Of a DNA stretch of 64,000 bases, positions 44,843 through 55,500 are shown in pieces (within the stretch, counting starts at the first letter, position 1; every line of letters starts with the position of its first letter). Position numbers and translations under genes: made by a program. The stretch is from Endocalyx cinctus (Eukaryota > Ascomycota > Sordariomycetes > Amphisphaeriales > Apiosporaceae), in assembly GCA_001600455.1 (NCBI GenBank), contig BCKC01000006.1:248001-312000 (forward strand), read 5' to 3'. A model generated the notes under the pieces. That model did not search any database, was not told the origin of the DNA, and saw only the letters and a program-made list of their open reading frames with translations.

Positions 44843-47380
44843 ATGCCTGCCCAAACCCGCGCTCGTGCTCGCGGCAACTCTACAGGAGAAGCATCGAATG
44901 TCATAAAAAGAACTACCAAGGCTCCTAAGCAGCAGATATTCCCACCTCGTCGCAAGACAATCAAGACTTATGGACGTCATCACAATAGGACAGCTCAGGA
45001 ACTCAAGCAGGAGACATTAACTCAGTTTTTAATACACGACGCAGAAGCTCAAAACCTCGTTAGCGAGGAAGAAGATGATGATGACGAGGCTGGCGAAGAC
45101 AAGGAGAATGATTCCGATATCGCTAAGCCTGCTGCAAAGGCTCGGTCGTCCAAAAAAGGTGGTAGTAGCAGGAATAGACGAAAGACCACGGGCGACGAGC
45201 TAAAGTTGGAAGACAGCCCCAGAGGCTCTAAAAGACGGAAGACCATGGGTGATGCCCCTAGTCTAAACGTATCGAGTAGCTTCCATACTCAGACCTTGAC
45301 CCAGATGCTTTCGAATCATGATGAAGAAGAGCTCAATGACGCTCACCTGTGGCAAATCAGCAATTCCGAAAGCGAGGGAGAAGATACCCGTGTCATAGCG
45401 GAAACCCCCGTAAAACCTAAAGATGGTGCAAATACTTCTAAATTTGCATCTGCCCAGAAGGACCGGGATGAAATCGATTCTGCTATGCCGGGTTTGACAA
45501 AGTCGACCACTCCGTCAAATCGCCAAAAGAGAATCGAAATCCCTTCTTCCCAGTCGCCTGCAACGCCGATGTTGCTGCGGTATAGCCCACTCACACATCA
45601 ATCGCCTTTAAAGACCAAGTCCACGAACGTTGCCGCGGTCTCTCCTGTGATCAAGAAACTTCAGAAGACTCCAAGGAGTCGTGAAATTCCAGACACTTAC
45701 AGTACGGCTCATGATTCACCTAGTACACCTGGCACGCCTACCCCAAAGGCCAACGCGAAGATGACGCCTACTAAACAACTTCGCTTTGACCTTCCAGAGA
45801 ACAAAGAAAATATTACTCCAGGGAGAACCAAGCCAAAATCTCCGAGGCCTCCTCGAAGCACAGCTGGACGTCGAGTGTTACAGGAGGTACCCGACTCTGA
45901 CGAAGAAGTCGAGACCGAAGATGACTACGCCGATGATGAGAACGACGAATCTGAAGGCACACCGACCAAAGTCCGGAACAAGCCCGTTGATACGACGGAC
46001 GAACCGGAGTTGCCGGAAACTTGTTACGGTGAGATTGGAGAGGAGACGCAGGCTGAGATGATCTCGTCAGAGGAACGGCTCAATCGCGAGATCAGCGAAG
46101 AGTCAACGGCGGATGATGAAAATGACATTACTATCATCTCTAGTAAAAAATTAAAAGAACCTATCGTGATCGGTGGCATGATCATTACTCCTGACGAACC
46201 GGATGAAGGGGATGCTCTGGATTCCTCTGATGAATCGGATATTGCCACCTCAGCCAAAGATACCGCAGGAGACATGCAAGGCGAGGAATATACTCAAGAT
46301 CTCGAAAGCCAGCGGTTGCCGTGGACCACCATTGCGTCTTTCGGCCCTCGAACCAATCGTAGTGATATCATGATCTCTGTGCATCCCGAACATATGGCGA
46401 AGATTGCGGACGGCTCAAAAACGCACGAATTTAGAACGTGGCAGATACCACCTTCGGTATCGCGCGTCTGGGTTTATGGCACCAAGCCAATTTCTGAGTT
46501 GAGATATATGATTTTCCCAGGAGCTGCCGAACTACCAGGTAAAATCGATGAATCAGGCGTCGGAAATGCAGAATTTAATCAAGGAAGAACGCCCATGAAA
46601 TTTGCTCATAAGATCCTTCAATTATATCAACTCAATGATCCTGTCCCTCTTGATGATATGAAAAAGAGGGGTTGGATATCTGGCGCACCGCAAAAGTATA
46701 CATTTATACCCCCAGCTGTCGCTGGTGAGCTCATATCAAATCTCAGATGCGAGTTATTCAAGGAACGTGGTGCTAGGAACATATTCCTCCCGGTTGACGT
46801 TCCCTGCGTCCCGCCCGAGATGATCCCGGAGTTCACTGAATCGCAGGAGATAACAGCTCAAATTCAAGACGATGTTGATTACTCGACTCAGCATATTTCC
46901 TCCGATCAAATAGTAGATGATGATATAATTCCTTCGAGCCAATCGCCACGCAAATCATCCGCAAAAAATGCAGGAAGTCCAAAGGATAGAGGGAACTTCA
47001 GGAGACCAGCACCACCTAAGCTGCAGTCAAGTCCATCCTCGCATAGTCTACCGCGCCCTTCAAGTCAGAGACAGCTCCGTTCTTTCGTCCGCCCGTCGCA
47101 GGCCACGACGGTGAGCCAGGCCTCTTCTAGCCCGGCGATGTCTCAGAAGTCGATACCTCGCCCGACCGTTCTCTCCAGCGGCGGGGCGTCATCATCACGG
47201 AGAGTGTCTTCTTATAACGACGGTAGTAGCCCGACGACCCGCGGCCGCGCGCATGATCACTCTCTGCGATCGTCGCAGCTCCCTACGATAAGCCAGATGC
47301 TGCCCGATAGCCTGCTAAACGACGTGATTCAGGAACCGCCGCCGATTATCTGGGATTCGGCGGATGAACATTCGGACTAA
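44843..47380 (+). CDS. Disordered nuclear-type protein with an ASCH/PUA-like domain
   Basis: A single 845-codon exon. Most of the protein is charged and disordered, with basic clusters (PPRRKTIKTYGRHH, SKRRKTMG) that resemble nuclear localisation signals and many SP/TP sites. From about residue 495 to 650 a folded block stands out: RSDIMISVHPEHMAKIADGS, KTHEFRTW, SRVWVYGTKPISELRYMIFP, PLDDMKKRGWISG and KYTFIPPAVAGELI. The pattern I-x-S-V-x-P-x-H-x-x-x-I-x-x-G-x-K-x-x-E-F-R is what ASCH/PUA-like domains, which bind RNA or modified nucleic acid, show. Three short LTQ/ISQ-hydrophobic motifs recur (57-63, 149-157, 814-820). I do not recognise a named orthologue; the nucleic-acid role is inference from the fold. 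Confidence 0.75.
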   Translation: MPAQTRARARGNSTGEASNVIKRTTKAPKQQIFPPRRKTIKTYGRHHNRTAQELKQETLTQFLIHDAEAQNLVSEEEDDDDEAGEDKENDSDIAKPAAKARSSKKGGSSRNRRKTTGDELKLEDSPRGSKRRKTMGDAPSLNVSSSFHTQTLTQMLSNHDEEELNDAHLWQISNSESEGEDTRVIAETPVKPKDGANTSKFASAQKDRDEIDSAMPGLTKSTTPSNRQKRIEIPSSQSPATPMLLRYSPLTHQSPLKTKSTNVAAVSPVIKKLQKTPRSREIPDTYSTAHDSPSTPGTPTPKANAKMTPTKQLRFDLPENKENITPGRTKPKSPRPPRSTAGRRVLQEVPDSDEEVETEDDYADDENDESEGTPTKVRNKPVDTTDEPELPETCYGEIGEETQAEMISSEERLNREISEESTADDENDITIISSKKLKEPIVIGGMIITPDEPDEGDALDSSDESDIATSAKDTAGDMQGEEYTQDLESQRLPWTTIASFGPRTNRSDIMISVHPEHMAKIADGSKTHEFRTWQIPPSVSRVWVYGTKPISELRYMIFPGAAELPGKIDESGVGNAEFNQGRTPMKFAHKILQLYQLNDPVPLDDMKKRGWISGAPQKYTFIPPAVAGELISNLRCELFKERGARNIFLPVDVPCVPPEMIPEFTESQEITAQIQDDVDYSTQHISSDQIVDDDIIPSSQSPRKSSAKNAGSPKDRGNFRRPAPPKLQSSPSSHSLPRPSSQRQLRSFVRPSQATTVSQASSSPAMSQKSIPRPTVLSSGGASSSRRVSSYNDGSSPTTRGRAHDHSLRSSQLPTISQMLPDSLLNDVIQEPPPIIWDSADEHSD

Positions 47381-48034
47381 TGTAGGATGGTTGTTTTGGG
47401 GAGGTTATTGTTTATGAGTTGATTGTTTTTATTTTATTTTATTTTATCTGCCGTGTATTATTAAAGAGAATGGACAAGAAAAATTAATGAGGGGAAATAT
47501 TGTTTGGCTATCGAGGTATTCAAGGGGGCGTTCTATATGGACGTAGATTAGGATATGCCTCGGGGCCTAGGTTATGTGAGAAGAATTAAATAGATGAATA
47601 AATACGTACAAGGCGTCTCGTGGAATCTTAACGATCATGTCATTCGTAAGGAATCTATATAACAAAGCAAGCTTATGAATAATTTACTTGGTGAAGTGTT
47701 GTCATTATACGAGGCGAGCTGCTGGTGTCTACTATGCTACAGTCTGGTAATTAATTTGCAGATTCCACATTTCCGAACCTATCTAAACACATTTTACGAT
47801 TATCGAGTATCATGAATATTGTTCGCTGAGAAAAGAGGTCTTTGGTTGATCTATTTCGTGATACCATTTGTTAATAAATTACTTGGAGATGTAACCTCCG
47901 AGTCCGGCCTTAGTTCTCTCCACCTCCGACGGATAGTATCGGCGGATCGGATATAACTTCGCTCAACCTCATCATGAGCTTGCCAGGATATGCTAACTAT
48001 ATAACCTGATCTATTTCATTTGTAAGAAATAGGA

Positions 48035-48070
<36 letters not shown>

Positions 48071-48115
48071 CAATTTTTCAACTACCAATAAGTCACGAAG
48101 AAGAAAACTCTCACC
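47381..48115. other. Intergenic region
   Basis: 3' side of the ASCH gene and promoter of the cyclodeaminase gene. The only marked feature is the T19A16 palindrome at 48036-48070. Confidence 0.55.
48036..48070. repeat. T19A16 palindromic tract in the leader
   Basis: Nineteen T are followed directly by sixteen A, ending 45 bases before the ATG at 48116. Poly(dA:dT) tracts exclude nucleosomes and are common in fungal core promoters; if transcribed, the RNA would form a U-A hairpin. The exact length may be affected by sequencing. Confidence 0.7.
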
Positions 48116-49267
48116 ATGTTAATCCTACGTGACCACGACGTCAAGACGGTCCTCAACGGCCTATCCTCCGAGCAATGCCGACGAATGCTCGATGCTCTAT
48201 CCACGGCGCTAGCAGACTACTCTCGCGACAATGCTTTATCGTCAGGGAACGGCGGTGGCGACAACAATACCAAGACAGTGCACCAACCTTTACGTCAAGT
48301 CTTTACGACCACGCCAGGCCACACCTCCCTCTTCATGCCCGCCTCCAATACCGCTACCACGGGGATCAAGATCGTGACCTTATCAGGCACGAGCAACACC
48401 CCACCCCAAGGCGCCATCAACGTATTCGCGCCCGAGGGAAACCTTGTAGGGGTTCTGAACGCGGAGGAGGTGACGGGTTTCAGGACCGCGTTAGCTTCGA
48501 TGATTCTGTTTCCTCGAACGAAACCTTCCTCTTCTTCTTCTTCGCCTCTAAAAATAGCCGTATTCGGAGCCGGAAAGCAGGCCGAATGGCACGCCAAGCT
48601 GGCGCTTCTTCTAGCGGGAAGCGAGATCGGCGAGATTTTTGTTCTGGGCGGGAGGAGTCGCGAGAGGTTGGGGGCGCTGGAGGGGAGGTTGGAAGGCGCG
48701 AGGGGGACGGGTTCGGGGACGAGGATTTCGTACGGCGTGAGGGATTATACGATGGGGCCGTACGGGTATTCTCTTTATAAACGGGGCGAAGACGGAGAAG
48801 AGGAGAAAGAGGAGGAAAGTTTGGAGATCGAGTCCGTGCTGAGGGATTGCGACGTCGTGATGTGCTGCACGCCGTCTACGGAACCTTTGTTCCCGGGTAG
48901 GTTTTTGGGGTTAGGCGGGAGTAGCAAGAGTAAGAGAAGGTATATATCGCTCATCGGATCGTATAAACCGCATATGCAAGAGGTAGACGCCGAGACGTTA
49001 CTTTCGGGCAGGAGGAAGATGGTTTACGTCGATTCGAGAGAGGCTTGCTTGAAAGAGGCCGGGGAGATTATTATGGCGAACGTGCAGGCTGATCGGCTCG
49101 TTGAGGTTGGGGAGGTTGTGGGAGAGATTGGGAAGGAGGAGGAAGAAGCAGATGGGAATGTGGTGTTTAAGTGTGTGGGTATGGGTATTATGGATGTTGT
49201 GGTCGCTTCGGAGATCTTGAAGATAGCGGAGGAGATGGGTGTGGGTAAGAGGGTGGAGGATTTTTGA
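48116..49267 (+). CDS. Ornithine cyclodeaminase / mu-crystallin family NAD(P)-binding protein
   Basis: One exon, 383 residues. The family includes ornithine cyclodeaminase, alanine and ketimine reductases and mu-crystallin. The N-terminal half has GIKIVTLSG...GAINVFAPEGNLVGVLNAEEVTGFRTALAS, containing the family's G-x-K-x-V and substrate-loop features, and is followed by a Rossmann fold with the dinucleotide motif AVFGAGKQAEWHAKLAL (148-164, GxGxQ type), then CDVVMCCTPSTEPLF and YISLIGSYKPHMQEVD. Both halves are complete. A low-complexity Gly/Asn insert lies near residues 43-52 and a Ser run near 138-144. Substrate specificity among the many family members cannot be read from sequence. The ATG is preceded by the T19A16 tract. 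Confidence 0.9.
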   Translation: MLILRDHDVKTVLNGLSSEQCRRMLDALSTALADYSRDNALSSGNGGGDNNTKTVHQPLRQVFTTTPGHTSLFMPASNTATTGIKIVTLSGTSNTPPQGAINVFAPEGNLVGVLNAEEVTGFRTALASMILFPRTKPSSSSSSPLKIAVFGAGKQAEWHAKLALLLAGSEIGEIFVLGGRSRERLGALEGRLEGARGTGSGTRISYGVRDYTMGPYGYSLYKRGEDGEEEKEEESLEIESVLRDCDVVMCCTPSTEPLFPGRFLGLGGSSKSKRRYISLIGSYKPHMQEVDAETLLSGRRKMVYVDSREACLKEAGEIIMANVQADRLVEVGEVVGEIGKEEEEADGNVVFKCVGMGIMDVVVASEILKIAEEMGVGKRVEDF

Positions 49268-49716
49268 GGTAGGGGGGGGGAGTTTGGTGGTGAGAGATAG
49301 GAAGAGAGACAGATAAAGACAGAGAGAGCAGGAAAGCAACTGAATAGAAGCTGAAAAAAATTATGAGGTATACTTGACTGTAGCTATTCGGATGTATGGA
49401 TTCCTTAGCTATTCTTTCTCAGATATACACAGTCTAACGATCTAATCGTGACAAGAGGGAAATCTAGACTTCTCTAGAATATAGCACCGAGGAGATTTGA
49501 GTCCGTAGATAATTGATTCCTGTATATTAAATCACCTCGTAATTTTCCAGCACCATATCCCCGATGATACGCGTAGATGTCATTGAAAACATGACCTGAC
49601 ATAGAACAAAATTCAAGGAAAATTGTATTCGACAGATTTTTCTAAGACCGACGTTAACATCTATTGTACCACTATTATATACATGTTCCAAAAAAAAGCT
49701 TCGTCCCCTTTCTCGC
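49268..49716. other. Convergent intergenic region
   Basis: Between the cyclodeaminase stop (+) and the complex I subunit stop (-). GAGA-rich just after 49290; otherwise nothing seen. Confidence 0.55.
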
Positions 49717-50778
49717 TCATTTCTTCGGCTCCTCCTTCTTCTCCTCAGGTTTCGGCGTAGGCAGCTTAAAAGTATCCGGCTTCCGGTCCTCGCCGGGACC
49801 GATCTGCTCCCAAGCGCTGGAGCCGCCCTCGAAGTTGCGGAAGGCCTGGGTGAGCTCGAGGGGCTCGGTGACGATCCGCTTCTTCTCCTCGTCGTACCGG
49901 ACCTCGGTGTAGCCCGTCAGCGGGAAATCCTTCCGGAGCGGGTGGCCCTCGAACCCGTAGTCGGTCATGATCCGGCGGAGGTCCGGGTGGCCGACGAAGA
50001 AGACGCCGAACATGTCGTACACCTCGCGCTCGTACCAGTTGGCGCCGTCGAACAGGGGCGTGATGCTAGGCACGGGCGAGGTCTCGTCGGCGTACGTCTT
50101 GACCCGGATCCGCGCGTTGTGGCGCACGCTGAGCAGGTTGTAGACGATCTCGAATCGCTGGTCCTTGGTCGGGAAGTCGACGGCGGTGACGGAGCTGACT
50201 TGGGTGAATTCGGCGGCGGTGTTATCTATATATAGACGTATTTATTTTAGTTCAAGTTTTTTTTTTTTTTAATTGTTGTCTTTTATTTTTAAGCTTCATG
50301 ATAAACGACAACGAACACGGAAAACTTTCGCCGTAGGAACGAAATAATAAATATGTCGGTTGTGCGTAATTGTAGATTCAAAAATTGGTCACTAACATTT
50401 GAGGAAGGAGAAGACGGGAATGACTCCGGCAGGCGAAATATATATGACCAACTCGTCTTTCCAGACGGAGAACTGCTGAACGTATTTCGGCATGCAGCCC
50501 ATGAGCCAAGCTCCGTAGCGGTGGAGGTCGTCGGCTTTCGAGGCGTACTTGTCGGTCGGGTTGACGATGGGGGCCTTCAGCTCCTTGGGGTGGTCCCTAG
50601 GAGCCTGCCTCATGTTCTGGACGTCCTTCGGCATGGCGACATTTTGGCGGGCGGTGGAGGCGATGCACCGGACAGCCTGGTCGTTGCGAATTTGTAGTGA
50701 CGAGGGAGGGGAAGGTTTGGCGATCGGTCGAAGAGCCGAGGAAAATGCTCTGCTGCTTCTGCAGAGCTTGGTCGCCAT
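49717..50778 (-). CDS. NDUFS3: NADH:ubiquinone oxidoreductase 30-kDa subunit (complex I, NDUFS3/NuoC)
   Basis: Two exons, 50778-50397 and 50225-49717, with a 171-bp intron (GTTAGT...TATAG), give 296 residues. This core subunit of the peripheral arm of mitochondrial complex I corresponds to bacterial NuoC. The N-terminus ([21 protein letters not shown]) is a good mitochondrial presequence. The subunit signature is intact: [71 protein letters not shown] and [18 protein letters not shown]. The splice in FLK|YNTAAEF joins two family-conserved stretches. The C-terminus is a Lys/Glu/Pro-rich tail. The intron is longer than others nearby. Confidence 0.96.
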
Positions 50779-51140
50779 GATGTTTTCTCTGTACTTTGTT
50801 CAATTGGGTTTGTTTGCTGGGTACGGACGAACCAATTGATTCTCGGATGGCCAGCAACTTCTACGATAATTTTAAGCAAAATGAGTGAATTGATAAGTCT
50901 ACTGAAGCATTGAAGCTCGTCCACCAATAAGTCGGATTTGATTGGTCGTTTCATTCCTTAGAATACTTGGCGGCTGGGTTACATAATACGGCAAAGGAAT
51001 AAGTAATAGTGCGATGGACTTGGCGGGCCCAACCCCTATTGGGAATGTCCACGGCACGGGTCGGGTTTGGGGTCTACGGGTATAGAGTACTTTGTAGTGT
51101 ATTAAATCTTACATAAGTTTCAAAGTTCTTCTGTATCAAG

Positions 51141-51167
51141 CCAGCCCGGCTTAACCAGCCCGGCTTA
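51141..51167 (+). repeat. Tandem pair of a 13-bp unit
   Basis: CCAGCCCGGCTTA occurs at 51141-51153 and again at 51155-51167, one base apart, in noncoding DNA. Confidence 0.65.
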
Positions 51168-51574
51168 GGTTAAGCGAAAACTGACAGTGACGTACAGTAC
51201 CAATTAGCGTTAAGTAGAGTAAAGGAGATATCTTCCGACCGAGGTGTTTGTTTATGAGTACTCTTTGTTGATGTACCTAGGTGGAGGTGATGTCCGTAAG
51301 TAGCGAAAAAGTGAGTGAATTAAGACCGCTACGGTACGCTTTGAACTGGTTGCTCGTTCCCCGGGCTAGAAATAATAAATAAACACTTCTGAAAAAATTG
51401 ACGAGGCACTTTGTTTTTGTAAGGTCAACGATTGTCCAGTACTAAATGTACGTGTAGGCCCCTTAAGGCTTATGTGATAAGGAGATATTTGTGATCGTGT
51501 ATACGTCCAGGCAACCCAGGGACACCGCACTTACTTAGTAGTACATAATTAGTGCTGGACACCGTACTAGATAC

Positions 51575-51745
51575 TGAGTTAGTACCTAGGCCTGGGCCTA
51601 CCTAAATATGTAAAGTAGTTAAGTGATTACCCGATCTGCCGGGTATACCTAATAGGTATCTATCCTAGGGCTACTTAGTGCTGTTTTGAGTAACTTAAGT
51701 ACTTAAAGATGACTACCTAGCTGGCAGGCTGGCTAGGTACGAAGT
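51575..51745. repeat. Second cluster of CCTAGG/ACCTA words
   Basis: TACCTAGG, CTACCTA, GGTATACCTAATAGGTA and ACTTAAGTACTTAAG crowd together here, matching in style the cluster at 24165-24360 but not in order. This looks like cryptically simple palindromic sequence. Confidence 0.5.
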
Positions 51746-52527
51746 AGAAACTGACACGTTAATTGAATTGAATCTGAATGAAATAGAATGGAATGACTGT
51801 ACGTAGACCTGATAGAGTCCACTATGAGTATTTTCGTCGAGGTAGGGTAAGTTAAGTACGTATTTTATGTATTTAACTAGAAAAATAAATAAATATATGT
51901 AAGTAACAATGTATCTAATACTAATAAGTTATAGTAAGGGAATAGTGGACTAAGTACTTAAGTAATAACTGTGGGTCATCCCAAATCATCATTTCTTTCC
52001 ACTGAAGGCTCTGATTTTCTATTCTAATATTCTGTACACCTTTTAAAGTTATTACTTTTCAATCTCGCCTTTTTTTTCCCCCTTCGACATCCTTCACCCA
52101 TCTACTTATACAGTATAACCCAACAAACATTAATAATTATTAGATTACTCCTTCAGTTTCTTTCTTTACTTTTTTAATCCGATCCTTCGAAAAAAGTATC
52201 AGAACATCATCTCTTTTATGAAGTTCTGGCGTTCTGCATAAGGGGAGTTCTTTACTATATGTTCCCAAGGTTTCACCCTGATATAAACTTTTTTTTTCTT
52301 CCCACATCATACATCACAACCCAACAAAGCATATAATCACTTCGACCTCGATCCTGACGCGATATTCTCTTCGCTACGCCTTCCTGAGACAGATAAATCG
52401 GGCGCGATAATTCAACTGTCAATTAATTCGCTTCAAATACGCGTGTTCTATCGTGTATTGTCCTAATAATCCCGATCTTAATCCATCCTATTCGGAGCCC
52501 CCGAGCCCAGCTCGCCGCAGCTTCAAG

Positions 52528-55500
52528 ATGGCTCCCCAGGACACTTTCATCGATGACGAAGAAGATACTTGGTGAGTCAACTCTAGCGACACGTATTATA
52601 GATGTTTTTACAAATTTATGTGACGTATTTTGTAACCATACTGACACCTTCCTCCTTTTTTTACTCGTAGTCCCCTTTGTATAGAAGAGTTCGATCTTTC
52701 CGATAAAAATTTTCGCCCGTGTCCTTGCGGTTATCAGGTAGGGACACTCACTACCCAGTTGAATTCATCAGCCATCAAGCTTCTTGCTAACGAGATATAC
52801 TTTCCCAAATAAAAGATTTGTCAGTTCTGCTATAACAACCTCAAGAACAACTTAAGCGGACTCTGTCCTGCCTGCCGACGACCGTATGACGAGAAGGACA
52901 TAAAATGGAAAGTGGTCACTTACGAAGAGTTAGTTTCACTTGGTTTTTATTTTTATTTTATTTTTTCCCTCTTCCTCTACCTTTGTTTACATCTCATCCC
53001 CCAAGCAATCATATTACCCAGTATCTAATCATAATTATTGTTTAGAGAGGCCGAATTTCGAGCCAATATCCAACGTAATCAGAAGAAGCGGGCCAACGAG
53101 CAACGTCAAAAGGAAGTCCAGAAACGCGAGGCTGAGAAGGAAAGCCGAAAAAATCTTCAAGGCGTTCGGGTCGTACAGAAAAACCTCGTTTATGTGACTG
53201 GTTTGACGCCTACGGTCCGCGAGGACGAACTTCTCAAAACTCTCCGAAAACCAGAGTTTTTTGGGCAATACGGCAATATCCAGAAGATCTCTATAAGCAA
53301 CCGAAAATCTTCCGACGGTTTGTCGACATCGATAGGAGTCTACGTGACCTTCGAGAAGAAGGAGGACGCCGCTCGTTGTATACAGGCTGTAAACGGCTCT
53401 CAGAACGGTGATCGTATACTGAAGGCACAGCTAGGAACGACCAAATACTGTTCGGCCTGGTTGCGGCACGAGCAGTGCGGTAATCGCCAGTGCATGTTCT
53501 TGCACGAACTTGGTGATGAAGAAGACAGTTATAGCAGACAGGACCTATCGTCTCTGAATAGTGTTCACACGCAGCGTCCTCTTGCATCCTCGTCCCGCTC
53601 GCAATCTCGACAACAAGGCCCGACTATCCCTGCCTCGACGGCGTCGCAAGCCATGGTTCGCACATCTAGCAAAGAAGGATCCGATGCTGGCGACGGTCCG
53701 GCCTTGCCGGCTTCGGCAAACTGGGCACGAACTAACCAGCAACGTAGTAGACGGGGTAGCCATGCAACTAGCGGTGCTGCTTCGAGTCCCGCCATCTCTA
53801 CTTCGCTGCCGGCGACTGCTGAGTCTACCCACGAAGCTGTCGATTCGGCGTCGGCTGCGGGTACACCTACATCCACCACCAGAAGAACGGAGAACCAACC
53901 TGGTAACGACCAACCTGCCAAAGAAGCTGTTCGTCGGCCTATATTCTCGAAGCCGGGAACTGAACCATTCAACGTCGAACAGTCTATGTGGTATCTCTGT
54001 TATGGACCCGATTTTGACTATCCACCACGGGAACCGGATCCCCTTTGCCCGCCCTTGTTCGATCGTTACGGAGGCACGCGACGACGAGCAATGCGCGAAG
54101 AGGAGGATAATCGGTTGAGACAACATACTGAGCCTCTTGACAATGGTGAACCCTCGGAGGGCGAACTGGAGAGTGGAAGCTTGGCACTGGGTGGCGAACC
54201 CGAAGACAGAGACCATGGCCGTGACAGCATCAGTTACGATCAGAGACGAAACCCGGCGCAGCTACCCATTCAACGAAGCCACGGTGCTGATATTTTTGGA
54301 CCTTCTCTCCCTGGACTGGGCCAGAATGCTACCACCGTCGGGTCTATCGGCGGTCGCACCATGACTCCTCAGCAGTTCATGCGACCCCAAGGTAGCTTTG
54401 TTGACCAGATGCCGCCTGGTATCTCTCAACCGTCCTCCCTCTTCCAGGGACAAGGTCACACCCGCCAGCAATCGAGATTCAGCTTCGCCAACGAGAACAG
54501 CTCGAGCTCTATCAACGTCAAATCGACGGGCGACCCACGGTACATGGCTCAGCAGAGTTCGATGATGCCGACGGCGTTTCGAACACAGCCGTACGGCAGT
54601 TCGGTTCCCGGACCCCCGCCCGGTCTTAAGTCTACCGCGACCCCACCGGTCAATAGCGGCATGTTCAGTCAATTTGGAGGATCCGCTTTCGGTGCGGCTT
54701 CCAAGGATAATTCGAATGATCTCCTGCAGTCTTTTCTTCAAGGAAGGGGCACGAGCGGCGGTCAGGCACACGACGCCGGAAAGCGTGAGTACTTTTCTAC
54801 TTTTCATAACCAATTCCCATCCTCCACTTCGTCTACCCCTACTCCTGCTCCCGCTCCGGGACTCCTGGCATCGCTCTATGCTTCCCAGCCTGGAGCTTTT
54901 CCGGCAGAATTCGGAACCAAGCAGAAGAAGAAGGGGAAGAAGCACAGGCACGCTAACACTTCCTCCTCTGGGGGAGGTGCCTTAGTAGATCTTGCGGACC
55001 CGAGTATCCTGCAGGCGAGAATGCACCATCAGCAGCAGCAGGGGAACATCAGAGTGGGACAGGGGCTGTTTGGTGGTCAAACCCAAGGTGGGTACAACCC
55101 CAACACCATGTATGGCGGTGGTGGCGGATACAACAACAGATGGTAGCCGCCTTTCCTTCAGAAGTTTGTGTGGTATGAGATAAAGAACACATGTGATTTC
55201 GTTTGATTTCCGAATTAGGGTATGTTCTGGGCGTCAAGAGGGCTTTTTTTCTTCTCTTTTTCTTTTTTATCGGAACGGGCTCGGAAGAGATAAATCGGAA
55301 CATACAATCACATTTGTTTAAGCGAGCATTGAAAAAAAAAGGCAATGGCATGATCCTAGGAGGATCAAGGTTGCACATGGCGTTCAATTACTCTTGGAAA
55401 TGACGAGGCTTCTCGACCAGGGCTTTGCCTTTCAAGAAAGAGACACGTTTTTTTTTCCCTCTCTTCTTTTATCTCTATACTTCTGGCACTTTAGCTCAGG

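Larger units (their letters stand above)
50779..52527. other. Divergent intergenic region with simple-sequence clusters
   Basis: Upstream region of both the complex I subunit (-) and NOT4 (+). It includes a 14-bp-period pair at 51141-51167, a CCTAGG-type cluster at 51575-51745, and pyrimidine-rich DNA from about 52000 that fits the NOT4 leader. No gene seen. Confidence 0.55.

Noticed and set aside
54784..54789. GTGAGT in NOT4 exon 4 as a splice donor
   Set aside because: The frame continues with family-like sequence (GLLASLYASQPGAF, KKKGKKHRHAN) directly after it, so no intron is needed.
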